Below are positions 9,970-20,992 of a stretch of 64,000 nucleotides of DNA, piece after piece. Numbering within the stretch: the first letter of the stretch is position 1; every line of letters starts with the position of its first letter. This DNA comes from Litsea cubeba (taxonomy: Eukaryota; Streptophyta; Magnoliopsida; Laurales; Lauraceae): contig CM022945.1 of assembly GCA_012931725.1 (NCBI GenBank), positions 155,449,047 to 155,513,046 of the forward strand, written 5' to 3'. The notes beneath the pieces were generated by a model. The model saw only the letters and a program-made list of their open reading frames with translations. It did no database searches and was not told the origin of the DNA. The position numbers and the translations under genes are program-made.

Positions 9970-11960
9970 TTCAATTTAGAGGACTTGCGGGCATGTTTGT
10001 CGACATCCTCATTCAGCTTTTGTAATTTTGAAATGAGATTATCACGAGTGTGTGGAGACATTCGCAATAAATCTAGGATGTGCAGACGTGCAGGTATGTG
10101 CTTGAAATGTTCAATCAAGTCATACTTGAAAGCCTCCTTAGGGCCTGCGTGTTCATCATTGTTGCCACTAGGAGCGCTTACAACATCTTTTCCCGAAGGA
10201 TTTACATATGTAAAGGAAGATTGGTTGTAATTTTTGTGGTAGTCCCGGCCAGAGCGGGTGCCTTTACCAACTTCGAGAGCTTCTTGAGAAGTGTCTTCGT
10301 TTGGAAGATTGTCTTCAGGATCAAGAGGCTGTCGTTTTTCATTTGCTGAGGATACATCTGCAGCAGATTTGCCATCCTCGGTGATTGTGTTGCATGGAGC
10401 ATTTTTCGGGAACAAGTCCTGAACAGCATCCAGCAACCTTTCTTCTTCGTTGACCAATTCATCGTCCCAAGCATCAATAGTTGGGGATTCTTCAGTCAGG
10501 AAGGGTGTGAACTTTGAAGTCACAGTCTCAGGAGAAGAAACCTGAGATGGTGTTGTCTCAGTGAAAGTCACGTGAGATGAGGTGGCTCCAGAAGACACAT
10601 TGCTAGGCGTCGCCGGAGTGTAAGTGATCTCATCAGATGATGCTTCGGAAGAGCTATAATCCCGAATTATCACATTACAAGAAGCTCTGACAGGAGACGT
10701 TGCCTGATCGAAGTCAGACTCATCCTCGGATGTAAGAGGGTCCTCTATCCAGCAATTTTCTCCATTTTCAGGAGTTAAGGGAGGATGTACCTGATGGTCT
10801 TCAGGGACTTCAGGCTCTGGATTGCGAGGAAGCTCGTTGACGTGGTCGTGCTCTTGTTCTAGAGCGAGACGCTGCAAGATCCTTGCATCTTCTTCAAGAT
10901 CAGGCATGGGAGCCAAATCTTCTTCTTCATCAGCTCTTTGTGGCTCAACATAGTTGATTTCCACTGGAGCAATGACGGGTGCTGGTTCAACAGCATTTTC
11001 TTGTACAGCCCCTTGGTCTTCTTCATCATCAGACCAGGATCCTTGTGGCTGTAGGGGGGTTATACCAGATTACTGGCATAAGATGAGTCTCAGGAACCCA
11101 TTCTTCATCAGAGAGATATTCTCCTGTTTCAAGGGACTCCTCCCACTCGTCGGTGTAGTTGGATTCTAATCCATCATCGGTGTCGCTGGACTCGTATCCA
11201 TCAATGGAGAATCCAGCTAGCGGATTGCAAGAGTATGATGCCTCCTGTGTGGCTTCTTTGAATTGAGGTGGGATGAAATCACTGAGAGTGAATTTTCTTG
11301 CCCCCTTTGAAGTCTCTGGAATGGATGTTTTTGTTGCCTCCAGTGAAGCGATAGAGGAAGCCTCTGCCTTTTCTTTGACTTCTTATTTTGGCTGGGTCTT
11401 CTCTTGCCGTTTGAGCTTGAGGAGATATTTCCTAGCCTGCCTTCGCTGTTGAGCTGTAGGCTTTGTTTTCACGACCTCCCAATTTTCATCTTCCAGGAGA
11501 TCGGGATGTACCCATATGGGTTGTCCGTCTGGTGTCGGGTAAGGAACTAGTTATTCGGACGCTTGGATTGTGTTTATCACCTTGAAGGAAGTAGTGATCT
11601 TCTTCTTCGGTGATTTTGATGTTTGTCCACATGTCACCATGTTGGCGGAGGCAGACCCATAGTTTTTGTCAAAGGTGATGACTCTGTTTTTCCACATCTC
11701 GTTTATTTTCTCTCACAACGAAGCATTGATTGAGAGTATGCGAGATCATCTGATGGTATGGATAGTACCGAGGATCGTTGGTTTTGCCAACATCACCCGA
11801 TCTTTTGGGTTTGGGCAAGGTGAGCTTGCCGTTTGCCACAAGAGCCCCGAAGATTTCATCAACAACTTCATCAAACGGGTATTTCTTTTCTACTCGTTCT
11901 TTGAAGGCATCTGAGAGTTCAGGTCTCTTACCAGCAGCTTTGTTTTAAGCTTTCTTTGGT
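9970..11960 (-). pseudogene. Gypsy acidic linker between gag and protease
   Basis: The minus strand reads as acidic, Ser/Thr/Glu-rich protein (frame 9,684-10,964, then pieces up to about 11.9 kb containing CNPLAGFSIDGYESSDTDD). No enzymatic motif is visible. Long low-complexity linkers of this kind occur in Tat-branch elements. Several stops and shifts interrupt it, for example near 10,965-11,040 and 11,385. Confidence 0.6.
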
Positions 11961-11971
11961 GGCTGAGGTGC

Positions 11972-13108
11972 TTACTTGGTTTGCACATTGAGGACCTCTT
12001 TTTTCTTTGGTTTTGAGGTTGTAATGGCGGTTGACTCTTTTCTGGATGATTTCTGACTGTTGAGGTCTTTAATCACCATTTCAGCTCCCATGGAAGCTTC
12101 TAGGAGTTCTCCCAGGTTCTTTGATTTGTTGCCGATGATCATGGAGCGGATTCTAGCTCTCATGTTGTTTCGGCAGATGTCGACTAGCGACGCTTGTGGC
12201 AATACATCAGAGCATTTGTATGCCATTGCTTTCCACTTATGAATGAAGTCATATGTTGACTGATTCTCCCCCTGTTTTAGGCTGCACAGCTGAGCCATAG
12301 TAGCAGGATGATCCTCACCTTTGAAGTGAGTTAGGAAGCGTGTCTCTAGCATGGCCCAATTTTGGATAGAGTCCTCCGGCAGAGTGGAGTACCAATCGAA
12401 GGCCGTACCTTTTAAGGTACTTACAAAGAGGTGGATCTTGAGTGCATCTTGATCCGCGATAGCTCCCGTCAAGATCTTGAAGTGGATGACGTGCTGTCTG
12501 GCTGATCTTTTCCCCGTATATGTTTGGAGAGTAGGATGCTTGAATTTTGTGGGGAACGGGACCGAGTCCATCCATAAGGGATATGGTGGCTTGATCCCAT
12601 GCTCCTTGAGTATATCCTCTTCTTTTGCTTTGGCGAGGATACTGTCTACATCCTTTTTGGTAAGGGCGCATGACTCATTTTCTTCTCCATTTACCTCATC
12701 GTCTTGATGATTCGGAGGAGGTTCATTGTTCGCCTGATTTTGGAAGGCGAGGAGAAGGTTTTCCATCATAGTTTCAATCCTCTGCTGGCCTTGTTCCAAC
12801 TGCTGGATGCATGTGATCGCATCATCTTGAGGTGGATTGCGGGGTGGTGGCTCAGAATTTATAGCCAGGACGTTCATCCCTCGTGATTCGAACGAAGAAA
12901 CTGTCCTGGTGACTGAGCTAGGGCTCATTCTTTTTGACGAAGAGCTTGAGGAAGGATCATTCTGCCGTCCTTTGCTTGAAGGAGCAGGGGATTCTTCTGA
13001 GTGTCTTCTTGTCTTGGAGACGCTGCGGGTCACCAGACGTCGGACATGGATTTTTGTTGCTGACTTTTGGCGTCTTCTTGGTCTTTCCAACCATATGGAC
13101 GGCAACAA
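11972..13108 (-). pseudogene. gag: Gypsy gag (Retrotrans_gag-like)
   Basis: A 378-codon minus frame. The C-terminal half carries the Retrotrans_gag pattern, with LKGTAFDWYSTLPEDSI, FLTHFKGEDHPATMAQL and LKQGENQSTYDFIHKWKAMA. The N-terminal half is basic and serine-rich (SSSSSSKRMSPSS). It would form the virus-like particle core. No CCHC knuckle is seen. The frame closes at 11,972, short of the linker, so the downstream polyprotein is disconnected. Confidence 0.85.
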
Positions 13109-13128
13109 CTTGGTTGGGTCTTTCTTTT

Positions 13129-13742
13129 TCAGATGCGAACCCGGTCCTTCGCCTGTTGCAGCGAAGCTTTGAATTTTTCAAGTTCGGCCCCTGTAGAGAT
13201 GAAGGGTCGAACTGCAGGATTATAGGCCTTAACAGGTGCTTGCAGAGGCCTTGTAATGCATGACTTGATTTTGGGCTTGTAAGAACAAGCCGGCTCATGC
13301 TGGGTTGACTTGGTAGTCAGGTTGGAGATGGGTCTCTCCTCTTTCATGTAAGCAAGAGGGTAGAACTGGTTCTCCTTGAGTGGGGCCAGGTATGCTGGCT
13401 TGGTAGATGTTTGGGACCTTCTTTGTTTTGGTGAAGGTCTTGGGGACCAAGTCTTGGGATAGACCTGGTCGTTTGCGGGCCGAGGCTTCATGGGGCTGCC
13501 ACGGGCTTCGGGCCTTCTGGTGCTCATCTTTGGTGTCATGATAGTGACACGTTGAGAGGCGAGTTTTTGTTTCTTGGAAGGAGCAGTTTGTTCTTCAGGA
13601 AGTGGGAATAGTCCCAGCGTCCCAAAGACAATAGTCCGGGGAGTCGAGGTCGACCGGAGTTCAGAGAGTTGCCGAGGGAGTTGACGCTTAGGCAGCTGAT
13701 GGGGCGCTTGTAGGTGCGCTTAGTTTGCTTCTGTTGAAGCAT
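13129..13742 (-). pseudogene. Gypsy N-terminal ORF upstream of gag
   Basis: Minus frames at 13,129-13,539 (136 codons, basic, proline-rich) and 13,536-13,742 precede gag in the same orientation and nearly abut it. No known domain is visible. It may be the true N-terminus of the gag protein or a separate short ORF of the kind placed before gag in Ogre-like elements. Confidence 0.4.
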
Positions 13743-14130
13743 GAGTTAGTGCTTGTTCTCTTCGAAAGTAATGGTTAGTGAAGCTGTCATTGTTAGTTTT
13801 CGAAAAGTTTCTGAAACAAGACCACATCCATTAGTAATCACAAGAATATAATGATCATAAATGGGAAGTTCTATGGTTTTGTCTTTTCAAATCGCTCGAG
13901 GGAGATGACCCAAGCAATATGAAGAAGGCAAAAAGCCATAGATGGTACAATTGTTCTGATCGCAGGTATGGTAAGCCCAAAATGAGCGTCCCAATGACTG
14001 CTAGAAGCAATTGGGAACTTACATTCGACTTATCGAGAAGCAGAGCTTGCTCGAGGTAAGAAGAATATAAAGTTGGAGTTACAAATGTGCCGGTCGCGAA
14101 TACAGTAGACCCTGAAAGGGCGTACTAGTA
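13743..14130. other. Gypsy leader, non-coding
   Basis: No credible coding frame. It lies between the first gypsy ORF and the leader repeats and is probably untranslated leader of the minus-strand element. Confidence 0.4.
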
Positions 14131-14179
14131 CCGCTAGACACAAATGTTTGGAGACCGCATCCATGAGATGAAATTCTCT

Positions 14180-15250
14180 GTTTTGAAAGGTCAAGATTGG
14201 ATTCATCAAAGAGAGCAGATGGTATTCCGATCCAAATATGGTCTCAGCGATTTCCGCGAGCGCCAGTACTCAGAAGGAAATGAACCATAATTTCTCAGAT
14301 CTGAATCCAAAAAATGACGAGTTTTTTTTTTTTTTTGAAAGGCCAAAATCGGGTTCATCAAAGAGAGCAAAAGGTACTCCGATCTGAACACGGGCTCAGC
14401 GATTTCCGCGAGCGCCAATGCTCAGAAAGGAGGAGACCAAAATTTCCTCAATCTAAACCCAAAATGATGGAAGTTTTTTTTTTTAGAAGAATTTTTTTTT
14501 TAAAAAAAAATCTTTTTTTCTTTTTTTTTAAATTTTTTTTATATTTATTTTTTGTTTTTTTAAGATTTTTTTTTTTAAGTTTTTTTTATTTTTTATTTTT
14601 TATTTTAAATTTTTTATTTTGAAAAAATTTTATTTAAAAGACAAGAGAGTACACATAGGCCTCCTAACCCGGTCTTATGAAATCTCGATTGATAGAATTG
14701 CCCCCAGGTAAGGGTAGGATTACTTAATGAACCCGTTTGGAGGACCCTTGCCTAGAACAGTTAAGCTATCTCCACACTCTGGACAAGGCTTTTCTTGAAT
14801 CAACCGTGATCAAAGAACGCAATTGGTTTAACCTTAGTGGTCTATGTCTCTTTTTTTTAGATCTCCAATAGACTCATCGAAGAGAAACAATGGCCCAATC
14901 CCCGATCCGAACACGGTCTCAGCGATTTCCGCAAGCGCCAGTGCCCAGAAGGGAGATGATCAAAGTTTCTCAATTTTGAATCTAAAATGAGAAATCCGAT
15001 TTTTTTGTTTTTTGTTTTTTTTTAATTTCTAATGAACTCATCAAAGAAAAACAATGGCCATTTCCACAATTCGAACCGGCTCAACGATTTCCGAGAGCAC
15101 AGAGACGAAACGAAAAGGATCAAAGTTTCTAAATTTTGAGTCCAAACTAAGAAATCTGAATTTTTGATTTTTTTTTTTGAAAAGAGAAAGAGTGGAAATA
15201 AATTCAAAGAATTAGAAATTTCCAAAAAATCTCATCTCATTTTTTTTTAA
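14180..15250 (-). repeat. Diverged leader repeats with T-rich spacers
   Basis: A unit of roughly 110-130 bp recurs at about 14,185-14,310, 14,335-14,460, 14,865-14,990 and 15,025-15,150. Each copy has TCATCAAAGAGA, then GATC(C/T)GAAC and CAGCGATTTCCGCGAGCGCC or close variants. Spacers are long T/A runs, the longest at about 14,470-14,640. Its place upstream of gag suggests the 5' leader of the gypsy element. No coding potential. Confidence 0.7.
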
Positions 15251-15375
15251 ATGCAGAATCCAACATAGGCCACCAATTAGAAAGTAGCCAAAGAATCAAG
15301 AAAAGAAGTTTAAGCATAGAGCAATAGATATGATATGCAAATATTTCATTTCTAGCATCGTGTTCTCAAATGAAC

Positions 15376-15400
15376 GAGTCCCACCGGGTGGAGCCAGCTT
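15376..15400 (-). promoter_or_regulatory. Possible gypsy primer binding site
   Basis: The minus strand reads TGGCTCCACCCGGTGGGACT, loosely like the TGGCGACTCC-type sites of Tat/Athila elements. It lies on the expected side of the TATA-containing region. A rival candidate, TGGCACCGACCCGCTG on the minus strand near 16,650-16,665, cannot be excluded. Confidence 0.3.
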
Positions 15401-15404
15401 GATG

Positions 15405-16700
15405 GGACAGCTCGTTCTGCCCGGTTCCACCGGGGTCGGCAGACGTGGGAGTCCGTTTGGGTACGACCCTTTCGTAACCGGGGGACAGAGGCGTGCATCG
15501 ACATTTTTGTGTGGGTGTGCCAGATTTTCTATTTTACTTGGAGTTACATGTGGTGATCCGGAGATCGACCTTCGCAAGTAAAAAGGAAATCAACTTCTTT
15601 CAAGTTTTCCATTGCACATATATTTAAGAAAAAGAGACATTTTCTTGATTTGCCGTGAAAGGCGATTTTTTTGGCGTTTATAGCCGATTTTGGCGTTTAT
15701 AGCCGATTTACAATTCTTATCAATAATGAAAGACAAGAGTTGTGATTTTTGTCTCTTTTAGAAAAATATAAACTACAATAAAAAGCAAGAAAGGAGGATC
15801 TAACTTCTCAGGAGATTGTGGGGGACTCGTTCATATTGACGGTCGCAAGCCATATGTGGACTTCGCCATCATCCATGCAGATGAAAACAGAGGATGCTAT
15901 TGATTCGCTTGGCTTGGCTATAACCTCAGGTTTTTAGAGGACAAAGACCAAAAGGAGGTCCTATGTCCAATAAAAAGCTAAGTAGACGGGCTGAAAAGCC
16001 ACGTCTAAGCCATTGGAGGCAGAAGGAGAAGGCAAAGACCTTGGGGGGGGGTACCTCCCAAGGGACTTTTGTCACCTTGTAGTGGTGGTCGGTGTAGAAC
16101 TTCCGCAGAGTTTTCTCTCTTTCTTTCTCTTAGATTTCTGATGCCTTTTTCTGTCTGAATTTCCGGATTTTCTGCAGTCTGTCATGCTGTCTTGCTTTTT
16201 TTCTTTTGGAGTGCTCTCCTATTTATAGGCTTTTTGGTAGCCATTTAGGAGGGTTTATGAGCTTTTATTGTCATTAAGCCGCATAATGGGAGGAGTTACA
16301 AGATTTAATTCCTTTATTTTGTAACTCCTTTTCTTGGCTTCTGATTGGCCAGAGGAGATTGAGGGCATTTAATCGCCTTTAATCGCCATGATGGGAGGAG
16401 TTTCATGGGTTGAATGCCATGAATCAATTGACTTGTAACTCCCGAATGCTTGCTTCTGCTTGGGCCGTCTAAAGAAATGGATTAATGACTGCAATAAAGC
16501 TAGTCAATTAATCGCATTAAGTGGTCGTCGAGCAGTTGAAGAGTCGCGGGCCGTGCCGCGTCTTTTGGGATTCTTTTGGTGATTATCACCGATGGATCTT
16601 CATGTAGATCTACATCAGATGACCATGTAACTTCAGGTATTGGTTGCCAACAGCGGGTCGGTGCCATCTGTCCTGTCGATTTCTAGATCGATCGGGTAGA
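15405..16700 (-). repeat. Probable LTR of the minus-strand gypsy element
   Basis: The minus strand has a strong TATA box (CTATAAATAGGAGAG, 16,214-16,228). Promoter-like repeats lie upstream of it: GGAGTTACAA/TTGTAACTCC, a perfect 10-bp inverted repeat at 16,292-16,301 and 16,319-16,328, with a diverged second copy at about 16,390-16,440. Direction and spacing fit U3-R-U5 read leftward. Ends are not defined because no second LTR is in the window. Confidence 0.5.
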
Positions 16701-16899
16701 AAGCATACTTTTTTTGTTGTTCAATTGGCGATCAATGTTGATTTTGATACTCTTGATGATTGACCCGTGATTTTGAGGGATGTTAGAGGATTTGGTGTCT
16801 CAAAAGTATGAATTTTGGAAAATACCAGAGGTCGGACGCTTCGAATCTCGACAAAACGGCAAAAAACGGAGTTTCTGGGGCCCACCCGGTGATCCCGGG

Positions 16900-16931
16900 C
16901 TCCAGGGTCGCAGGGGTCTGCGACCCTGGAG
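16900..16931. repeat. Perfect 14-bp inverted repeat (hairpin)
   Basis: CTCCAGGGTCGCAG and its exact complement are separated by GGGT. It could form a GC-rich cruciform or RNA hairpin. Not followed by a T run, so no sign of a terminator role. Confidence 0.8.
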
Positions 16932-16939
16932 GGGTTTTC

Positions 16940-17700
16940 CCCCTTTTTGTCCCGTTTTGCGTCCGTTTTTGCTGTTTTTCGATTCTTTTTTCTTCTGTAT
17001 TTTTCCTTGACATTTTTTATCATTTATTGGCCTGATTTCCCTGTAGAAAACCTGATGAGAATCCTTTCATTTTGGTTTGCAAAGTTTCTAATTTTCCAAG
17101 AAAGCCGAAGACTTTGTCGCGCAGAGTTGCCGATTTTCCGTCAGAAGCTGAAACTGGGTCAAACAATGTTGGAATGACCTGAAATTTGGGGTGAAGCCTC
17201 CTGAGTAATAAATAAGACTGACCATAGGCTTTTGTTTGAGTTTTGAGGCCGTTTGGGGTTTTATCACTAGTAGACTTGCTTTTGTCGCGATGAAGATGTC
17301 GCGGCTTGATATGCGGTCAACCGATGTCTGATTGACTTGAAATTTGACAGGGAACCTATTGGAGTCATTTTAAGATGATCCACAGGCTCTGTCTTGGAAA
17401 CCATGGTCCCAGGGAGCTTCGCCGCCGGGAGGCCTGATTTGGCTTACGAGAGTCAAAGTATGGTCAAATGTTGTCGAAATGACCTAAAATTTTACGTGTA
17501 GCCCTTTGGATGTATTTTGAGACCATCCACAGGCTCTGATCGAAGATTTGGTGTCTCTGAAGCTGTCGCCACCAGGAGCTCCTTTTCAGCTGCCGGAGAA
17601 GCGAAGTTAGGCCAAATGATTTTGAAATGGCCCGAAACTTCTTGTGTACTCCTCTTTTGGCTGTTTTTATTTGATTTTGACAAGATTTGATTTTTTAGAA
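16940..17700. repeat. Diverged tandem-like repeats, non-coding
   Basis: Units of about 125-150 bp share CAAATGTTGTCGAAATGACC-like and CCACAGGCTCTG-like words (about 17,160, 17,305, 17,460, 17,610). Strongly diverged. Origin unknown; possibly U3 of a retroelement. Confidence 0.45.
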
Positions 17701-17789
17701 GTAGCATTGCCTATTTATGGCAGGTTGCGACTTCATGCACTTTTCTGGCTCTTGAAGAAGCAAAGTGACATTTTTGGTGTCAACAACAC

Positions 17790-18536
17790 TCCCATCTGCA
17801 AGAGCATAAAATTGTCCAGCGATCAGGGACCCACATACGAGCAAGATAAGGAAATGATGAGAATGAAACCTTATGCTCAAATTGTGGGCATCATCATGTA
17901 TGCGATGCTTTGTACGAGACCAGACCTTGCATTCGCCGTGGGTCTCATAAGCAGATTCCTAAGTAACCTAGAATTACAGCATTGGTGTGCAGTTAAGAGG
18001 ATTCTGCGGTACATCAAAGGAACAGTGAATCTTCGCCTATGTTATCAAGGTGAAGTCCTGGAACTGCGCGGCTACTCAGATGCAGATTGGGTCGATGATT
18101 TAGACCAGAGAAAGTCAACAACCGGTTATGTGTTTACCCTCAGAGGAGGTGCAGTTTCTTAGGGTAGCAAGAAACATACCTCTACGGCTATGTCAACAGC
18201 CGAAGCAGAGTATATAGCTTGCAATACAGTAGTCCAGGAGGTTATTTGGTTAAAATATTTCCTAACTAATTTGGAAATAATTGTAGAAAAAAGCCCGTCC
18301 CAATGAACGTAGACAGCACATCTACTATATCCATGGTGAATGAGACAAAATTCAAGAGCCGATCAAAACATGTTGAGATAAAGTATCACTTCATCAAAGA
18401 GAAGGTTGAAAAGAATGATATAGAAGTTTTCTATATGCCTTCAGAGGAATTGATGGCTGATGCTCTCACCAAGGCTTTGCCTGCAGAGGTTTTTGCAAGG
18501 CATGTGATGTGCATGGGACTGAGATATATTTGATGT
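17790..18536 (+). pseudogene. Ty1/copia 3' pol fragment (end of RT, RNase H)
   Basis: The plus strand reads MYAMLCTRPDLAFAVGLISR, then RYIKGTVNLRL, YSDADWVDDLDQRKSTTGY, STAEAEYIAC and KHVEIKYHFI, the standard copia RT/RNase H tail. An in-frame TAG at 18,160-18,162 splits it, and the frame shifts near 18,300. Upstream copia sequence is absent: homology starts at about 17,790, directly after the diverged repeats, so this is a truncated copy. The stop at about 18,531 is followed by a polypurine tract and an LTR start. Confidence 0.88.
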
Positions 18537-18563
18537 ACATGGCATTCGTGCCAAGTGGGAGAT

Positions 18564-18950
18564 TGTAGGAAATCGTGTGGCCCATATGCCACGGGTCCCA
18601 CGTCAGATCAAGCAGGGCTGATGCCAACAGAGAATACAATCCCACTTAATGTAAGACTTGATCTGGTCCCACTAATAAGACTCCCAATAGGATTAGTGGA
18701 TGTGGGTTTCTTGGCAAAGAAGTCTCTAGTAAGTGTGACTCTTTGGGACTTGTCTATATAAGTAAGGGAGCCCTAGGGTTGGTAATGTTCCATCTCACAT
18801 GAGAGACAAGAGGCAAAGAGATCTGCGGAGCTTCCCAATCGCCGGAACGCACATAGATCTCTGGCCGCGTGTCGGAGTCTCCACATCCAAATCCATCAAG
18901 AGGAAGACATAGGGGTTGCATGTTTGAAATCTTATGGAGAGGCATTACAG
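18564..18950 (+). repeat. Copia LTR, 5' part (3' LTR of the truncated element)
   Basis: After the purine tract AAGTGGGAGAT the sequence TGTAGGAAAT begins, a typical LTR start. A TATA box (CTATATAAG) lies at about 18,753. No matching ...CA terminus could be located, so the end is approximate and the LTR may be truncated. Confidence 0.6.
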
Positions 18951-19980
18951 AATGGTTGTGTAATGAGTTGTTACTATGGAGAGAGGGGAAATATTCATCT
19001 CTTCTTTATAAGTTTGCTTTTCTTTGGGATTTATTTTCTTTATGATGATAATACTTATCATCCAAATTTTAATATATATACATATTTTTTAGACCAAGGC
19101 TTAGAATAGGCCTTGTTGCTAGGTTTATGTTAAAGGAAAATGAAAGGTCTGCTCTTGCATAGGCAGATGAGTCAAATTTGCAACTTTTCCTCCACTTTGA
19201 GAGGAGGAAAACTTGAAAGCAACTTATTTACCTACTTATGTAGCATGTGCAACTTTTCCTGTACTTTAAGAGGAGGAAAACTTGCATTTTCAGCTATCCC
19301 GCTTATGTATGCTGCTGTAAGGGTATGAATGCAATGTTCTCTAGGTATTTTGGTAACTGTGACTTCTTTCGGGTTTGCCTACGCGGCAAAACCATAACAC
19401 ATTTTGACTTAACCCCTCTGCTGTCATTCTCTCTTCATTTGTACTCAACAAGTGAATTGCCCAAACAATACAATCCATGTCACGCCCCCATTACAACAGG
19501 GCTAGAAAGGTAGGCCCCGGTAGTGGTACAACACAAGGCCTAAAGAAACTTGATTTTGGCTAAAGAAAATCAGGCTTGAGCTGTCCCAATCCATGAGCAC
19601 CCCTAGACACACTCTTCACTTGAGCTGAGTGGATACGAGGGGTTGATACCAATACCTCTAGCTCCATAAGAAAGAGAATCGTAGTCTTGACCACACGGGC
19701 AAGCCCTCAGGGTTGTGGATACAAAGGTTGAGACATTGATTTTAATCTGTATGTTATAAAACTATTCATGAATAACATCGAGAATCCAAGGTGGTGCACA
19801 TTTAAGTAAACGAATCTACTACAGTACGACCACAATAACTAATTTGAGCAAATCATATTCCCTGGTGTTGAACTGATCTGGTTAGAGTTATTTTTATGGG
19901 GATTTAACGGAAAAAACCTCCATAAACAGGGTCTTATTGCAATTGGCCCCAGTAAAAAAGATCACACTGATTGGGCCCAA
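18951..19980. other. Non-coding; paired hairpins and an LTR-end-like motif
   Basis: Two copies of a hairpin (TTTTCCTCC / GGAGGAAAA) occur at 19,181-19,215 and, less perfectly, 19,250-19,284. TGTCACGCCCCCATT at about 19,478 is the complement of the gggggcgtgaca end seen on chromovirus LTRs at 28,610 and 59,349. It may mark a minus-strand LTR fragment. Nothing else recognised. Confidence 0.4.
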
Positions 19981-20016
19981 AATCCACGTTTCCCTTTTTT
20001 TCCGTCTTTTAGCGCA

Positions 20017-20034
20017 ATAGTCGATATCGACTAT
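20017..20034. repeat. Perfect 18-bp palindrome ATAGTCGATATCGACTAT
   Basis: This single copy upstream of the MULE has the same core as the array at 24,239-24,606 on the other side. It may belong to the terminal region of the MULE. Confidence 0.9.
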
Positions 20035-20289
20035 CCCTCATAAATACACTTAATACTCAGAATCGCACGCACCTTCTTTTCCCCTTTACATATTCGTTTC
20101 GTTTGGTCCTTGCATCATTGCCTGGCGACGAAAATTCACTGCAGCTCTTTATTTGCTCCATTAATGGTGGTTGTTGCACTCCTTTAAGAGGTAGGTACAT
20201 ACATGAATCTTTATTATTAATTTGATAGTTCCCCAAAGCTTGGCTTGTTGATTCGTATTCTACCTTTTATATTTTACCAGCCCTAGACA

Positions 20290-20830
20290 ACTAATCAACG
20301 ACCTTGATCTGTCCCAGAAGATGCCATCCAACTATCCAAGTGCTTGAAGAGTTGCGAATAGTGGATATCTGCCCCTAAAAAGCCACAACCTGTATTTCAA
20401 TTTTATTTTCATTCACGTTTTTGGGTTTAGGGTTTTTAAATGTGTATTTTTTTACTGTCCCAGAAAATGGCACCTAAGTGCATCTAGAGTTATGAACGGT
20501 GGATTTCTTCTCCTAAAGAGGAAATACCATCTTTAAATTTCGCTTACATTTTTTGGGTTTAGGGTTTTAAATGTGCTTGCATTTGACAATGCAAACATCA
20601 CTTCTGTTCTTAACGGTATTATTTAGCCTAAACTAAAAAAACAACATTCATGCCCCATTTTAATTCTTTTTCCACTATTTCATTTTACAAGATCTATAAA
20701 TTTTAACGGCACATGGACCTTGTCCCATGAAATTGTTATAAAAGATGGATATGCTCCTATAGTTACATTATCTCATTTATTTTGCATATTCCTTTTTTGG
20801 TGTAGGGTTTAAAATGTACATAGAATCTGT
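20290..20830 (+). repeat. Three diverged repeats with telobox-like words, MULE leader
   Basis: Segments at about 20,310-20,440, 20,450-20,575 and 20,705-20,825 share CTGTCCCA, a TGGATAT/TGGATTT block and an ending like GGGTTTAGGGTTTT. Non-coding; presumably 5' sequence of the MULE. Confidence 0.45.
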
Positions 20831-20992
20831 ATGGCATTGTTTAACATGTATAATAAGTATTTTCCTTGGAATATCACAATGGATTTACTTTAAACATATA
20901 CTTGCCCTTTCACCATGAGCATTGTTTATGCATACATATTTACCTTCTGCTCATATCACTATTATCTACTAATTTTTTATTTTTTAAACAAC

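Larger units (their letters stand above)
1..16700 (-). mobile_element. Decayed Ty3/gypsy LTR retrotransposon, Tat-like, interrupted by a copia element
   Basis: One minus-strand element accounts for 1-1,241 and 8,715 to about 16.7 kb. In its own 5'-3' order (falling coordinates) it shows a U3/TATA region (about 16.2-16.7 kb), a leader with 110-150-bp repeats (14.1-15.25 kb), a short N-terminal ORF (13,129-13,539), gag (11,972-13,108), an acidic linker (about 9.9-11.9 kb), protease (9,232-9,969), a G-patch-like segment (8,762-9,053), then RT (125-832). All reading frames are broken. Its 3' end and second LTR lie outside the window. The right-hand limit is inferred from promoter-like features, because no second LTR is available to define it. 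Confidence 0.75.

Noticed and set aside
14314..14622. 102-codon Phe/Leu-rich frame
   Set aside because: Translation of T runs in the gypsy leader, not a membrane protein.
16644..16666. Alternative gypsy primer binding site on the minus strand
   Set aside because: It would put the TATA region inside the internal sequence. Kept only as a weak rival to the site at 15,376-15,400.
16900..16931. Hairpin as a transcription terminator
   Set aside because: No following T run and plant Pol II does not use such terminators.
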